A stretch of DNA of 64,000 bases from Brevundimonas sp. G8 (GTDB taxonomy: Bacteria; Pseudomonadota; Alphaproteobacteria; Caulobacterales; Caulobacteraceae): contig NZ_LR732816.1 of the NCBI RefSeq assembly GCF_902506205.1, forward strand, positions 3,257,311 through 3,321,310, in the 5' to 3' direction. The notes below the pieces were generated by a model. That model had not been told where the DNA came from and searched no databases. It saw only the letters and a program-made list of their open reading frames with translations. Position numbers and translations under genes: made by a program. Of this stretch, positions 1 through 8,804 are shown piece after piece (the first letter of the stretch is position 1; every line of letters begins with the position of its first letter).

Positions 1-279
1 ATAGAAGCCGCTTTCACGTCCCATACGCTCGATCGTCGCCATCGCATGGTTGATCGAGTTGTGGTGAAAACCCGTCTGAACATCGGCGACCACGAGCAGC
101 TTTTTCTTGCCGACATAGGGGTCCGGCAAGCCCCGCATCGGCGCGCCCGAGTTCGGCGCGGCGGCCGGAGGCGTCACCGGCTGGGCGCCCTGTTGGTCCT
201 GAGCGACAGCGAGCGTCGCCAGGGTCATGGACCCGGCGGCCGCGAGGCCGATCAGCAGAGTTTTCACGACGTCATTCAT
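1..279 (-). CDS. ThuA-like domain protein, exported, 3' end beyond the window
   Basis: Only the first 93 codons lie in the window. Translation from the ATG at 279 gives a signal peptide (MNDVVKTLLIGLAAAG.. with an AQD cleavage region near residue 27), a Pro/Ala-rich linker, and then 'KKLLVVADVQTGFHHNSI' followed by 'ATIERMGRESGFY'. That pattern, a beta strand followed by a G-F-H-H-x-S-I turn and a helix, is the start of the ThuA-like glutamine-amidotransferase fold found in trehalose-utilisation and glycoside-catabolism proteins. The gene is downstream of, and co-directional with, the TonB-dependent receptor (60-nt gap), so it is probably the last visible gene of that operon. The export signal suggests a periplasmic role on an imported substrate. 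The catalytic part is not visible, so the call rests on the N-terminal motif only. Confidence 0.6.
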   Translation of the reverse strand, partial: MNDVVKTLLIGLAAAGSMTLATLAVAQDQQGAQPVTPPAAAPNSGAPMRGLPDPYVGKKKLLVVADVQTGFHHNSINHAMATIERMGRESGFY

Positions 280-339
280 TGTCTTCACTTTCACGAAATG
301 CCGCCGCGAATGATGCGCTCACTCGCGGCGGACAGACGG

Positions 340-3180
340 TCAGAACCGCTTGGTCACCTCGAAGCTGACCACGCGACCAAACGGGTTGTGATTTCCCAGA
401 TCGACGGCAGTCGTGCCGCTGAGGACGATTGGGGGATCCTTGTCGGTGATGTTCTGCACCGACACCGACATGCGCACGCCGCTCAGGCCGGTCGGTGCGC
501 CATCCTGGAACTCGTAGGCGACACCGGCGTCGAATGTCGTCCAGCTGGGGATTTGCGTATCCGGCTTCTTGACGCCGGCGACCGTGATCGTCGCATTGTT
601 CAGATATGAGCCGACATAGTTCGCGGTCACATTGGCCGAGATCGGACCGCGGCTATAGCCGACGTTGAACCGACCGCGCTCGCTGACCTGGAAACCGTAG
701 GTGTCCAAGGCGTCGAACAGGGCGCCGCCTGCCACAATGCTCTTCTCCAACTTCAAAATCTTGGAGAAGGTGAAGTTGTAGCGGAAGTCGCCGATGGAGG
801 TCTGCTGGCGATAGTTGGCGGCGAAGTCCAAGCCGCTCTGCTTGACGTCGCCCAGGTTCAGACGGCCGCCCTTTACGATCCCGACCAGCGCGCAGTCATT
901 GATGGTCGATGGCGAATAAACCGCGTTCGGGTCCGTCAGCCACGGAAGATAGGCCGGGTTGTAGGTCGCATAGTTGCCGTTGACGCAGGTCGCCGGCTGG
1001 GGCGCGGTGATGAAGAAGTCACGCAACAAGGCCAGGTTCGCCGGGCTGGACAGGATCAACGTCTGATTCGGCAGGTTCTCTATACGGTCAGTGTAATCGA
1101 CATTGTAGTAGGTCAGGCTGAGCTTCAGATCCGGTGCGAAGTTCGGATTGTAGTCCGCCCCGATCGACCAGATTTTTGCTGATTCCGGCTGCAAGCCGGC
1201 CGTATTTCCGGTGCGGGACAGAACAGGGCTCTGGCCCGTCGCGACGTTCGTGATCGGAATGGCTGGATCGCCCGCGCCGTTGCTGACGAACACTCGGTTG
1301 GTTTGGCCCACGGTCTGCGGATTGGCCTCGATCAGCGTCGGAGCGCGGAACGATGTTCCCCAGCTTGCGCGGAACGTCAGTTCGTCCGTCGACTTCCACG
1401 TCAGACCGATCTTGGGATTGGTCGTATCGCCAGCATCGGAATAGGTGTCGTAGCGTACCGCAGCGCTCAGATCGAGCGACTGCATGAACGGGATGCTGCT
1501 CTCTTCCCCCACCAACGGCACATAGACTTCCGCAAACGCAGAGGTCACCTCACGGTCGCTCTTGGTGTAGCGCGAGGTCTGGTAGGTGTTGGTCAGGTTC
1601 AGCGTATTCTGCGCCTTCAGATAAAGCTTGTAGCGCGCATATTCGACGCCGGCCGCGACCCGGACAGGACCGGCGGGCACCGAGAACAACGAGCCGTCGA
1701 TCTTGGCCACGCTGTCGAACAGGGTGGTGTCGTATTGCTGGATAAACCCGCCGACCAGCGCGTCGGCAGCCTCCTGGCGGCCGAGCTGATAGGGGTTGAA
1801 GCCGTAGCTGGCCTGATTGGCGATCACCGCCGCGCGGGTCGTGTTGACCTGCGGCTGGCAAACATTGCAGCTGTCGGTCTTGCCGTAGGAAATCAGGCCG
1901 TTGAACCGGAAGTCCATCGGCAGTTGCGCCGTCAGGTCGATCGCATGACTTGTCGTCTCTTCCAGATTCGACTGGTCGCGAGACGTACCCGGATTGTTGA
2001 GCGAATAGTTGTAGACGACCGTCTGGGCTGCAGTCGGGTTCGGCAGACCGGGAATATAATAAGGGCTGCTGGGATCGACCCGGATCGCGATCCGCTCGAA
2101 GCCGTCGCCAGAACGGGATTCGTTCGTACGGCGATTGTAGATCCCGGTGTAACCAATCTCGACCCCTGGCGCGAGTTCCTGGCGCCCCTTGATCAGCAAG
2201 GCGAACCGTTCCCGCTCGGTGTAGAAATCATACAGGCGGGATTGGTCGTAGAGCTCGGGATTGCCCTGCAAGGCCAGGACCTGGGCGGCTGTCGGACGAG
2301 CCCCGCCAGTCTCGGGCAAACCATAGACAGTGTTGCCGATGATCAGGGCGCCGCTGTCGCCGGGATAGACCGTGGTTCCCACCAGATTGTTGTTGTTGCC
2401 GCCGAAGGGTCTGAGATCCAGCAGCATATAGTCGCGCACGTCGCGCCCGGCCCGATCATTTGTGTCGTAGGAGCCTGCGACCATCAGGCTTCCGCCGGTC
2501 CAGGTCTTGCCGACCACGCCGTCGACAACGACCTGATCGTACAGAGAATCGACATAGCGCGCGGTGATCTGAGCGCCATCGTAGTTACGACGAAGGATAT
2601 AGTTCACCACCCCGGCGACAGCATCGGACCCATAGATGGCCGACGCCCCGTCTGTCACGACTTCGACCCGGTCGATCGCGGAGAAGGGAATGAGGTTGGG
2701 GTCGGAGACCTGGGCGTTTCCGCCCTGCGGCACGACACGCTTGCCATCGAACAGAACCAGGGTGGCGTTGTTGCCAAGCCCGCGAAGGTTCACGCCTGCG
2801 GCGCGGCCGCCCGAAGAGGTCAGGCTTGTGCCCTGGTTCGACGCCTGAGGCAGGGACGCCACCAGGGCGCTGGGTTCACGGACGGGCGCCTGGACAAGGT
2901 CTTCGCGGCTGATGCCGACCGTCGCCGATCCGACAGGGGCGACGCCGCGAATGGCGGTGCCGGTGACGACGATCTCGTCGACCTCGGTCGCTTGGGCCTG
3001 GGCCTCCGCCTCGATCTCGGCAGTCGTTTCTGACATTGGCGTTTGCGGGCGGGCCTGAGCCATCGCCAAGGACGGAAGGGCGGCGGCAAGCGCCACGCTC
3101 GTCATCAGCCCTGCGCGAACCCGACGCCTATGGCTCCGGCGGATCGCCTCGAATTCAGACGCGGTCGATTTCCTGTGCAT
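340..3180 (-). CDS. TonB-dependent outer-membrane receptor
   Basis: A 946-residue outer-membrane receptor. A long, arginine-rich signal peptide ends near 'SLAMAQA' (residue 42). A TonB box 'VDEIVVTG' lies near residues 67-74, followed by a plug domain to about residue 195 and a 22-strand-type beta barrel ending in the terminal Phe of 'EVTKRF', the usual outer-membrane C-terminus. The length fits the large receptors of Caulobacterales. The ATG at 3180 has a strong Shine-Dalgarno (GGGAGG, 8 nt upstream). It follows the CitE-like gene by 69 nt on the same strand, so it probably imports the substrate that the upstream enzymes degrade. The ligand cannot be read from sequence; iron chelators, glycosides or aromatic acids are all possible. 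A Cys pair ('SCNVCQP') lies in one extracellular loop. Confidence 0.93.
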   Translation of the reverse strand: MHRKSTASEFEAIRRSHRRRVRAGLMTSVALAAALPSLAMAQARPQTPMSETTAEIEAEAQAQATEVDEIVVTGTAIRGVAPVGSATVGISREDLVQAPVREPSALVASLPQASNQGTSLTSSGGRAAGVNLRGLGNNATLVLFDGKRVVPQGGNAQVSDPNLIPFSAIDRVEVVTDGASAIYGSDAVAGVVNYILRRNYDGAQITARYVDSLYDQVVVDGVVGKTWTGGSLMVAGSYDTNDRAGRDVRDYMLLDLRPFGGNNNNLVGTTVYPGDSGALIIGNTVYGLPETGGARPTAAQVLALQGNPELYDQSRLYDFYTERERFALLIKGRQELAPGVEIGYTGIYNRRTNESRSGDGFERIAIRVDPSSPYYIPGLPNPTAAQTVVYNYSLNNPGTSRDQSNLEETTSHAIDLTAQLPMDFRFNGLISYGKTDSCNVCQPQVNTTRAAVIANQASYGFNPYQLGRQEAADALVGGFIQQYDTTLFDSVAKIDGSLFSVPAGPVRVAAGVEYARYKLYLKAQNTLNLTNTYQTSRYTKSDREVTSAFAEVYVPLVGEESSIPFMQSLDLSAAVRYDTYSDAGDTTNPKIGLTWKSTDELTFRASWGTSFRAPTLIEANPQTVGQTNRVFVSNGAGDPAIPITNVATGQSPVLSRTGNTAGLQPESAKIWSIGADYNPNFAPDLKLSLTYYNVDYTDRIENLPNQTLILSSPANLALLRDFFITAPQPATCVNGNYATYNPAYLPWLTDPNAVYSPSTINDCALVGIVKGGRLNLGDVKQSGLDFAANYRQQTSIGDFRYNFTFSKILKLEKSIVAGGALFDALDTYGFQVSERGRFNVGYSRGPISANVTANYVGSYLNNATITVAGVKKPDTQIPSWTTFDAGVAYEFQDGAPTGLSGVRMSVSVQNITDKDPPIVLSGTTAVDLGNHNPFGRVVSFEVTKRF

Positions 3181-3249
3181 TTAATTATCCTCCCTGATTT
3201 TTTGATTGTTTCCCCTGCTGTTGCGGGGCTTTGAGCGCTGACCCCTTCT

Positions 3250-4155
3250 TCAGCGCGCCTCGTCTGTCCCTCCGTGCTTGGAAGCCGCTCTGGCTTGGAT
3301 TTCGCGATGGCGAGACAAGAGTCCCTCGGCGCGGACCGCTACAGGCGCGTCGATCATTCGACCGTCGAGCGCGACGGCGCCGCGTCCATTTCGGCCGGCG
3401 TCCTCAAAGGCCGCACACACGCGCTCGGCCCATTGAAGCTCGTCGGAACTCGGCGAGAAGGCCGCGTTGAGCACGGCGATCTGGCTGGGATGAATGCAGG
3501 TCGATCCGACGTAACCGAACCGCTTCGACTCGACAGCCAAGGCGCGATAGGCGTCCAAATTGTCGAACCGCGTCATTGCGCCCATCAGCCCAAACGGTCG
3601 GACGCCCGCCGCCGCCGCCGCGATCACGACCTGTTGCCGCGGTCCGCGAAGCGTCGCCTCATCGACAACCATGCCGACATCGGCGGCGAAATCCTCGGCC
3701 CCCAGGATCACGCCCACCGTCTGCGGCGTCGCGCGAAGGATTTCCGTCATGGCCATAAAGCCGTCGGCCGTTTCGATCAGGACGACCAGGCGAATGCCGC
3801 CGCACGGCAGACCGACCTCCGCCTCAGTCGACGCCACCCGATCTGCGATGCGCCTCAACTGTTCTGCGGATCTCACCTTGGGCACGACCAGGGCGGAAAC
3901 GCCGGACTGGACCGCTGCAGGAATATCGGCCTCTCCAACGGCGCCGTCGTTGATCCGGACCAGAACATCTGGACCGGCTGCTCCGACCTTGGCCACGGCC
4001 GCCGAAAGTCGATCACGGGCCGCCGTCTTCTGATCGGCGGGGACGCTGTCTTCAAGATCCAGAACGACGGCGTCGGCCTCCGCCAGGCGCGGATTGGCGA
4101 CGAACTGTTCGATGTGCGCAGGCACATAGAGCAATGAGCGCCAGAGGCCGGTCAC
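3250..4155 (-). CDS. HpcH/HpaI aldolase / CitE-like CoA ester lyase
   Basis: A 301-residue TIM-barrel enzyme of the citrate-lyase beta-subunit-like family, which cleaves or makes beta-hydroxyacyl-CoA esters such as malyl-CoA or citramalyl-CoA. The family signatures are in order: 'RSLLYVPAH' at the N-terminus, 'AVVLDLEDSVP' near residue 30, 'LVVLIETADGFM' in the middle, and the metal-ligand segment 'VILGAEDFAADVG'. The Glu and Asp residues for Mg2+ binding are present. Its ATG overlaps the stop of the CoA-transferase gene by 4 nt, so the two are translationally coupled. In context it probably acts on a CoA thioester produced earlier in the pathway. It is a stand-alone CitE homologue, with no citrate lyase alpha or gamma partners nearby, which argues against a role in citrate fermentation. 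Confidence 0.88.
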   Translation of the reverse strand: MTGLWRSLLYVPAHIEQFVANPRLAEADAVVLDLEDSVPADQKTAARDRLSAAVAKVGAAGPDVLVRINDGAVGEADIPAAVQSGVSALVVPKVRSAEQLRRIADRVASTEAEVGLPCGGIRLVVLIETADGFMAMTEILRATPQTVGVILGAEDFAADVGMVVDEATLRGPRQQVVIAAAAAGVRPFGLMGAMTRFDNLDAYRALAVESKRFGYVGSTCIHPSQIAVLNAAFSPSSDELQWAERVCAAFEDAGRNGRGAVALDGRMIDAPVAVRAEGLLSRHREIQARAASKHGGTDEAR

Positions 4156-5417
4156 GACACCGACTCCACGCGGGGGGCTTCGAACGCCACGCCTTCGGCG
4201 ACGAGGACGTCGTAGCCGGCGGAATCGACCCCAAGTTCGCTCAGCAAGATACGATTGTCCTGCCCTAGAGAAGGGGCTGCCATGCGGATGCCGCCCGGGG
4301 TCTCCGCAAGACGGGGCACGACATGGTGCATCGGCAAGCTGCCGATCTCGTCGTCGGGATAATCGGCCACGATTTCGCGGTCGATGACGTGCGGATCCTC
4401 AAGGATCTGGGCAATGTCATAGATGGGGCCGACCGTTACGGAAGCGGTCTCCATGAGCGCCACCAGGTCGGCCTGGGAATGGGTCGCGATGAATTCGCCG
4501 ATGATCGCATCCAGCGCCGCAACATTCTTCAGACGATCGTCATTTGTGCGAAAACGCGCATCGGCGATCAGGTCGGATCGGCCGATGGCGCGGAAGATCC
4601 GCTCCGCCATGCCCTGGGTCGATCCAGACAGACTGACATATTTACCGTCCTTGCAGCGGTAGGCGTTGCGCGGGGCGGAGTTGCTGGACCGGCTACCCGT
4701 CGGCTTTCGGCTCTGACCCGTCAGGCGATAGTTCGCGGCCTGAGGGCCAAGCAGGGCGAAGAGCGGATCATAGAGCGGCAGGTCGATCATCTGACCCCGG
4801 CCGTCCGGCCGTTCGGCCTCACGCAGCGCGATCATCACCGCCGATGCGCCGTAAAGTCCCGCGACGCCGTCCGCCAGATACATGGGCGGCAGCACCGGCT
4901 CGCGGTCCTCGAACCCATTGATCGCGGCGAAGCCGGACATGCCTTCGATGACGGTGCCGAAGCCGGGGCGCTGGTGGTAGGGGCCGTCCTGACCCCACCC
5001 TGAAATCCTGACGATCACCAGCTTGGGATTGAGCGCCAGAAGCGAGTCCGCATCCAGCCCCATGTCTTCCAGAACGCCCGGTCGAAAGCTCTCGACAAGA
5101 ATCGCCGCCGACGGGACCAGGCCCAGCAACAGGTCCTTTGCGCGCTGGGTGCGCAGGTCCAGGCACAGGCTCTTCTTGTTGCGGGCGTAGATCTTCCAGT
5201 GCGTCGAGACCCCTTGGGTCTTCCACCCTCTAAGCGTGTCGCCGCTGGGCGGTTCGACCTTGATGACCTCCGCACCGAAATCGCCCAGCACCTGTGTGAG
5301 CACATTGCCGGCGAACAGCCGCGACATGTCCAGAACCCGCACGCGGTCCAACGGACCGCTGTGCTCAGGCTGGTAGTCACGGCGCCTCAGGGCCGACGGC
5401 GGTCGGGCGTCAGTCAT
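4152..5417 (-). CDS. CaiB/BaiF (class III) CoA-transferase
   Basis: A 421-residue class III CoA-transferase that moves CoA between acyl-CoA and a free carboxylic acid. The N-terminal family motif 'RVLDMSRLFAGNVLTQVLG' is followed by 'DFGAEVIKVEPP'. The predicted nucleophilic Asp is in 'GRGQMIDLPLYD' near residue 205. The length and the two-lobed pattern fit formyl-CoA- and succinyl-CoA-dependent transferases. It overlaps the ThDP-enzyme gene upstream by 8 nt and the CitE-like gene downstream by 4 nt. Next to a ThDP lyase and an aldehyde dehydrogenase, it could activate a 2-hydroxy acid or oxalate-like acid as its CoA ester. The actual substrate is inference. Confidence 0.9.
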   Translation of the reverse strand: MTDARPPSALRRRDYQPEHSGPLDRVRVLDMSRLFAGNVLTQVLGDFGAEVIKVEPPSGDTLRGWKTQGVSTHWKIYARNKKSLCLDLRTQRAKDLLLGLVPSAAILVESFRPGVLEDMGLDADSLLALNPKLVIVRISGWGQDGPYHQRPGFGTVIEGMSGFAAINGFEDREPVLPPMYLADGVAGLYGASAVMIALREAERPDGRGQMIDLPLYDPLFALLGPQAANYRLTGQSRKPTGSRSSNSAPRNAYRCKDGKYVSLSGSTQGMAERIFRAIGRSDLIADARFRTNDDRLKNVAALDAIIGEFIATHSQADLVALMETASVTVGPIYDIAQILEDPHVIDREIVADYPDDEIGSLPMHHVVPRLAETPGGIRMAAPSLGQDNRILLSELGVDSAGYDVLVAEGVAFEAPRVESVS

Positions 5418-7170
5418 TGCCGTTCGCCAGGAAGTCGGCGATGTCCCAATAGCCGGTGCGCGGCATCGGCACGTCGCCGCGCGTCCGTACTTCCAACAGG
5501 AAGGGCACGTCCTTGGCCAGGGCGTCGCGGATGCCCGCCTCCAGGTCGTCCGGCTCCTCGATCAGGGCCGAAGCGATACCGAAGGACTTGGCTAGAAGCT
5601 GAAAGTCGGGGTTGTAAGGCTCGCCGTCCGGGGTGCGGAACTCGGTGCCGTATTTGTTATCGAAGTAGGTCGAGCCGACGGTGCGGATGGTCGAGTAGCA
5701 GAAGTTGTTGAACAGTATCCACAGGACCGGAATGTCGAGTTCGACGGCCGTGGTCAGGGCGCCCAGCACCGACATCAATCCGCCGTCGCCGACAAGACCC
5801 AACACCTTGCGATCCGGCGCGCCGAGCTTGGCCCCGACGGCGGCGCCGGGCGAATAGCCCATGGTCGCCATGCCGCCAGAAGTGATGAAGCCGGCGGGAC
5901 TGGCGATCTCCAGCTGCTGTCCGGCGCCGTTCTTGTTCCAGCCCACGTCTGTGACGAACACGGCGTCGTCGGGCGCAGCCTTCGACAGTTCCATCAGCAG
6001 GCGCGCCGGGTGTATCGGCTTGGTGTCGATCAGCTGGGTGTCCTTGAGCTCCTCGCGCCAGGCCGCCTTTCTGGCGGCGATCACTTCGGCCTGCGCCTCG
6101 GTGACCGCCGCCGCGCGGGGAGAGGCGCCCAGAGCCTCGGCGAGCTGGGCCAGCGTAGCCTTGGCGTCGCCGAGAATGCCGATATCGACGGGATAGCTCT
6201 TGCCGATTTCCTGCGGATCGATGTCGATCTGGATCAGGGTGGAGCCGGGGATGTCGAAGGTGTGTTCCGAACGCCAGGAGCTGCAGTCCGCCTCGCCGAA
6301 GGCTGTGCCGACAGCCAGGATCACATCGGCGTTGCGGGTCGTGTCGTTGGCGACCCGCGCGCCCCAGATGCCCGTCGTTCCAACAGAGAGCGGATGGGTT
6401 TCAGGAAAGACGCCCTTGCCGACCAGTGTGGTCGCCACCGGCGCCTGCAAAAGCTCGGCTAGCGCGCGCAGCTCGTCGAAAGCCCCCGACATAGCCACCC
6501 CGTTGCCGGCGAAGATGACCGGATTGGATGCGCCGGCCAACAGTCGGGCGGCCTCGGCGACCCCCTGGGCGTCGCCCATCGACCGCGGGAAGTTGGGCCG
6601 ACGCGACCGCGTGACGGGCTCAGCTTCGATCTTCTGGGAGAAGACATCCATCGGAATGTCGAGAAGGACCGCGCCGGGACGCCCCGTCTGGGCGATGTTG
6701 AGGGCGCGGTGCATCACCTCCGGCAGGAACTTGGCGTCATCGACCCGCCAGACCCGCTTGCAGATCGGCTTGAAGATGTCGCCCTGCGAAGCATCGGCAT
6801 GCAGGCGCATGCTTTGGTGCGCCTCGCGCGGATGGTGATAGCTCGGTGTGTTTCCCGTGATCACAACCATCGGCGTGCCGTCCATCGCCGCAGACGCGAC
6901 GCCGGTCACCGTATTGGTGAGGCCGGGCGACAGGTGGACGTTGATCACGGCCAGCTTCTTGGAGACGCGGTAATAGGCGTCGGCCGCATGGACGGCCTGC
7001 TGTTCGTGACGGAAGGAGATGTAGTCGATGCCCAGCTTCTGGCAGGCGTCGATCAGCGCATAGTTGGTATGGCCACACTGGCCGAAGACCTTTTCGACCC
7101 CCTCCGCCTTCAGGCATTGGGCCATGAAAATCGCGCCGGTCACACCGTGTGTCGTCATTGTCTGTTCCAT
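5410..7170 (-). CDS. ThDP-dependent enzyme (acetolactate synthase / 2-hydroxyacyl-CoA lyase-like)
   Basis: A 586-residue thiamine-diphosphate enzyme. The N-terminal Pyr domain carries the catalytic Glu in 'SFRHEQQAVHAADAY' (E56). The C-terminal ThDP/Mg2+ motif runs from 'GDGG' (461-463) to 'FNN' (488-489). The open frame extends further upstream, but the arginine-rich extension lies inside the aldehyde dehydrogenase gene in another frame. The start chosen here is the ATG at 7170, which shares one base with that gene's stop (TGATG). An internal ATG at 7158 is the alternative. Sequence alone does not separate acetolactate synthase-like, oxalyl-CoA decarboxylase and 2-hydroxyacyl-CoA lyase activities. 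The neighbouring CoA-transferase and aldehyde dehydrogenase favour a CoA-ester lyase releasing an aldehyde. Confidence 0.85.
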   Translation of the reverse strand: MEQTMTTHGVTGAIFMAQCLKAEGVEKVFGQCGHTNYALIDACQKLGIDYISFRHEQQAVHAADAYYRVSKKLAVINVHLSPGLTNTVTGVASAAMDGTPMVVITGNTPSYHHPREAHQSMRLHADASQGDIFKPICKRVWRVDDAKFLPEVMHRALNIAQTGRPGAVLLDIPMDVFSQKIEAEPVTRSRRPNFPRSMGDAQGVAEAARLLAGASNPVIFAGNGVAMSGAFDELRALAELLQAPVATTLVGKGVFPETHPLSVGTTGIWGARVANDTTRNADVILAVGTAFGEADCSSWRSEHTFDIPGSTLIQIDIDPQEIGKSYPVDIGILGDAKATLAQLAEALGASPRAAAVTEAQAEVIAARKAAWREELKDTQLIDTKPIHPARLLMELSKAAPDDAVFVTDVGWNKNGAGQQLEIASPAGFITSGGMATMGYSPGAAVGAKLGAPDRKVLGLVGDGGLMSVLGALTTAVELDIPVLWILFNNFCYSTIRTVGSTYFDNKYGTEFRTPDGEPYNPDFQLLAKSFGIASALIEEPDDLEAGIRDALAKDVPFLLEVRTRGDVPMPRTGYWDIADFLANGND

Positions 7171-8600
7171 CAGAGGGTCACCGTCACGAGACGTTCTTCG
7201 GTCATCTCGCGCATGGCGTATTTCGGGCCTTCGACGCCCACGCCGCTCTCCTTCACCCCGGCGAAGGGAATGAGATCGACGCGGCTGCTCGAAGCATCGT
7301 TGAGGTGCACGACCCCGACATGCAGTCGGGCGGCGCTTTGCAGCGCGCTCTGGATGTCCTGCGTGAACAGGCCGGCAGCCAGACCGAACTCGGTCGCGTT
7401 GACCTGATCGATGGCCTCGTCGAGCGTGTCGAAGGGAATTATCGACAGAACGGGCGCGAAGATTTCCTCGCACAGGACTTTCATCGAGGGCCTTGCGTCC
7501 GTCAAAACCGTGGGCTGGAGCACTGCGCCCTGCCGGGTTCCGCCCGCCAGGATCCGCGCGCCCTGATCGACGGCCTCGCGCACCCAGGTCTCGGCGCGGA
7601 TCGCATCCTTCTCACTGATCATCGGCCCGACATCGGTGTTGGGATCGCGAGGATCGCCGACGACCAGGGCCGCGACCTCGGCAAGGAAGAGCGCCTGGAA
7701 CGCCTCAAGGACGTCACGCTGAACGAAAAGACGCTGCGTAGAAGTGCAGGCCTGGCCTTGGCGACGAAAGCCCGACTGGGCGCATCGCATCGCCGCCCGC
7801 TTCAGGTCCGCATCGGCGCAGACGATGGTCGCAGCGATGCTGCCCAGTTCAAGCGCAACAGGCCGCATCCCGCGGGCCTCTCGGATGCGTTTGCCCACCG
7901 GGGTGCTGCCCGTGAAGGTGAAGAAATCGACCCCGGGATGTTCGACCAGATGCTGACCGACCGGATCACCATCGCCATGGATCAAGGCGATGTGGCTCGG
8001 CGGCACGCCGGCCTCCAGCATCAGTTCGAACAGGCGAGTCGCGGAGAGCGGCGTCACAAGCGGCGGCTTGAACACCACCGTGTTTCCCGCCCCCAAGGCC
8101 GGCGCCACCTTGTGCGCCACCATGTTGAGCGGCGAGTTGAAGGCGCTGACGCCGCCGACCACGCCGCGCGGGACGCGCAGGGTGAAGGCCATGCGGTGCG
8201 CCTGACCCTGCGCGCCCTGAATCGGCACAACCTCGCCGACGAGCCGCCTCGCCTCCTCTGCCGACAGACGGAAGGTCTCGGCCGCACGGCCGACCTCGTT
8301 GTCGGAATCCTTCCAGGGCACGCCCGATTCCGTCACGATCGTCTCGGCTAGGGATTGACGATTGGCCAGGATCAGGTCGGCGACCGCGTTCAACAGCCGA
8401 TACCGCTCGAACGGCTCCAGTTTCAGCGCCTCGAAGCCGGCCTTCGCGCCAGCCACAGCGGCATCGACCTGGGCTGTCGAGGCGCAGCTCACCGAGGCGA
8501 TGACGTCGCCCGTGAACTTGTCGACGACATCGACCACGGGACCTTCGCCCTCGATCCAGGCGCCGGCCAAAAATTGTTGGACATGTGTCCTGCTGACCAT
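7170..8600 (-). CDS. NAD(P)-dependent aldehyde dehydrogenase
   Basis: A 476-residue aldehyde dehydrogenase superfamily enzyme, full length for the family. The general-base Glu is E251 in 'VALELGS' and the catalytic Cys is C285 in 'QGQACTSTQR'. The cofactor segments 'SAFNSPLNM', 'GNTVVFKPP' and 'FFTFTGST' are all present. The Ser in 'ELGS' replaces the commoner Gly, as in several vanillin- or aromatic-aldehyde-type members. It is the first gene of the minus-strand operon and is divergent from the LysR gene at 8805. It probably oxidises the aldehyde released by the adjacent ThDP enzyme. The substrate is not determinable from sequence. Confidence 0.92.
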   Translation of the reverse strand: MVSRTHVQQFLAGAWIEGEGPVVDVVDKFTGDVIASVSCASTAQVDAAVAGAKAGFEALKLEPFERYRLLNAVADLILANRQSLAETIVTESGVPWKDSDNEVGRAAETFRLSAEEARRLVGEVVPIQGAQGQAHRMAFTLRVPRGVVGGVSAFNSPLNMVAHKVAPALGAGNTVVFKPPLVTPLSATRLFELMLEAGVPPSHIALIHGDGDPVGQHLVEHPGVDFFTFTGSTPVGKRIREARGMRPVALELGSIAATIVCADADLKRAAMRCAQSGFRRQGQACTSTQRLFVQRDVLEAFQALFLAEVAALVVGDPRDPNTDVGPMISEKDAIRAETWVREAVDQGARILAGGTRQGAVLQPTVLTDARPSMKVLCEEIFAPVLSIIPFDTLDEAIDQVNATEFGLAAGLFTQDIQSALQSAARLHVGVVHLNDASSSRVDLIPFAGVKESGVGVEGPKYAMREMTEERLVTVTL

Positions 8601-8804
8601 CTTCCTCGTCTCCCTAACCGCAGGCGTCTCTTCGGACGTGTCGGTCGTTTGTCACCGGCGGGCTGCTTGCCTTGCCGTTGACGACCCAGACCTAACGCTC
8701 GACACCCACCAAAAATAGTGATGTTTCATTGATCCAACGGTGACGTATCATCACCAATGAAATGCGTCCTGACACGACGCCTCGCTGTTTTGGATATCCC
8801 AGCC
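8601..8804. promoter_or_regulatory. Divergent promoter region between the catabolic operon and its LysR regulator
   Basis: This 204-nt spacer separates the aldehyde dehydrogenase (minus) from the LysR gene (plus). Nested inverted repeats lie close to the LysR start: GTGATG at 8718-8723 pairs with CATCAC at 8749-8754, and CATTG at 8727-8731 with CAATG at 8755-8759. The surroundings are AT-richer than the flanks. LysR-type proteins usually bind dyads of this spacing between divergent genes, so this is the most likely operator. No confident -35/-10 pair was assigned. Confidence 0.5.

Noticed and set aside
1303..3033. Long plus-strand open frame opposite the first TonB receptor
   Set aside because: It is antisense to a clear receptor, rich in Arg and His, and has no ribosome site; a GC-bias shadow.
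7171..7473. 101-codon extension of the ThDP enzyme frame
   Set aside because: It lies inside the aldehyde dehydrogenase gene in another frame and is Arg-rich; the TGATG junction supports the start at 7170.
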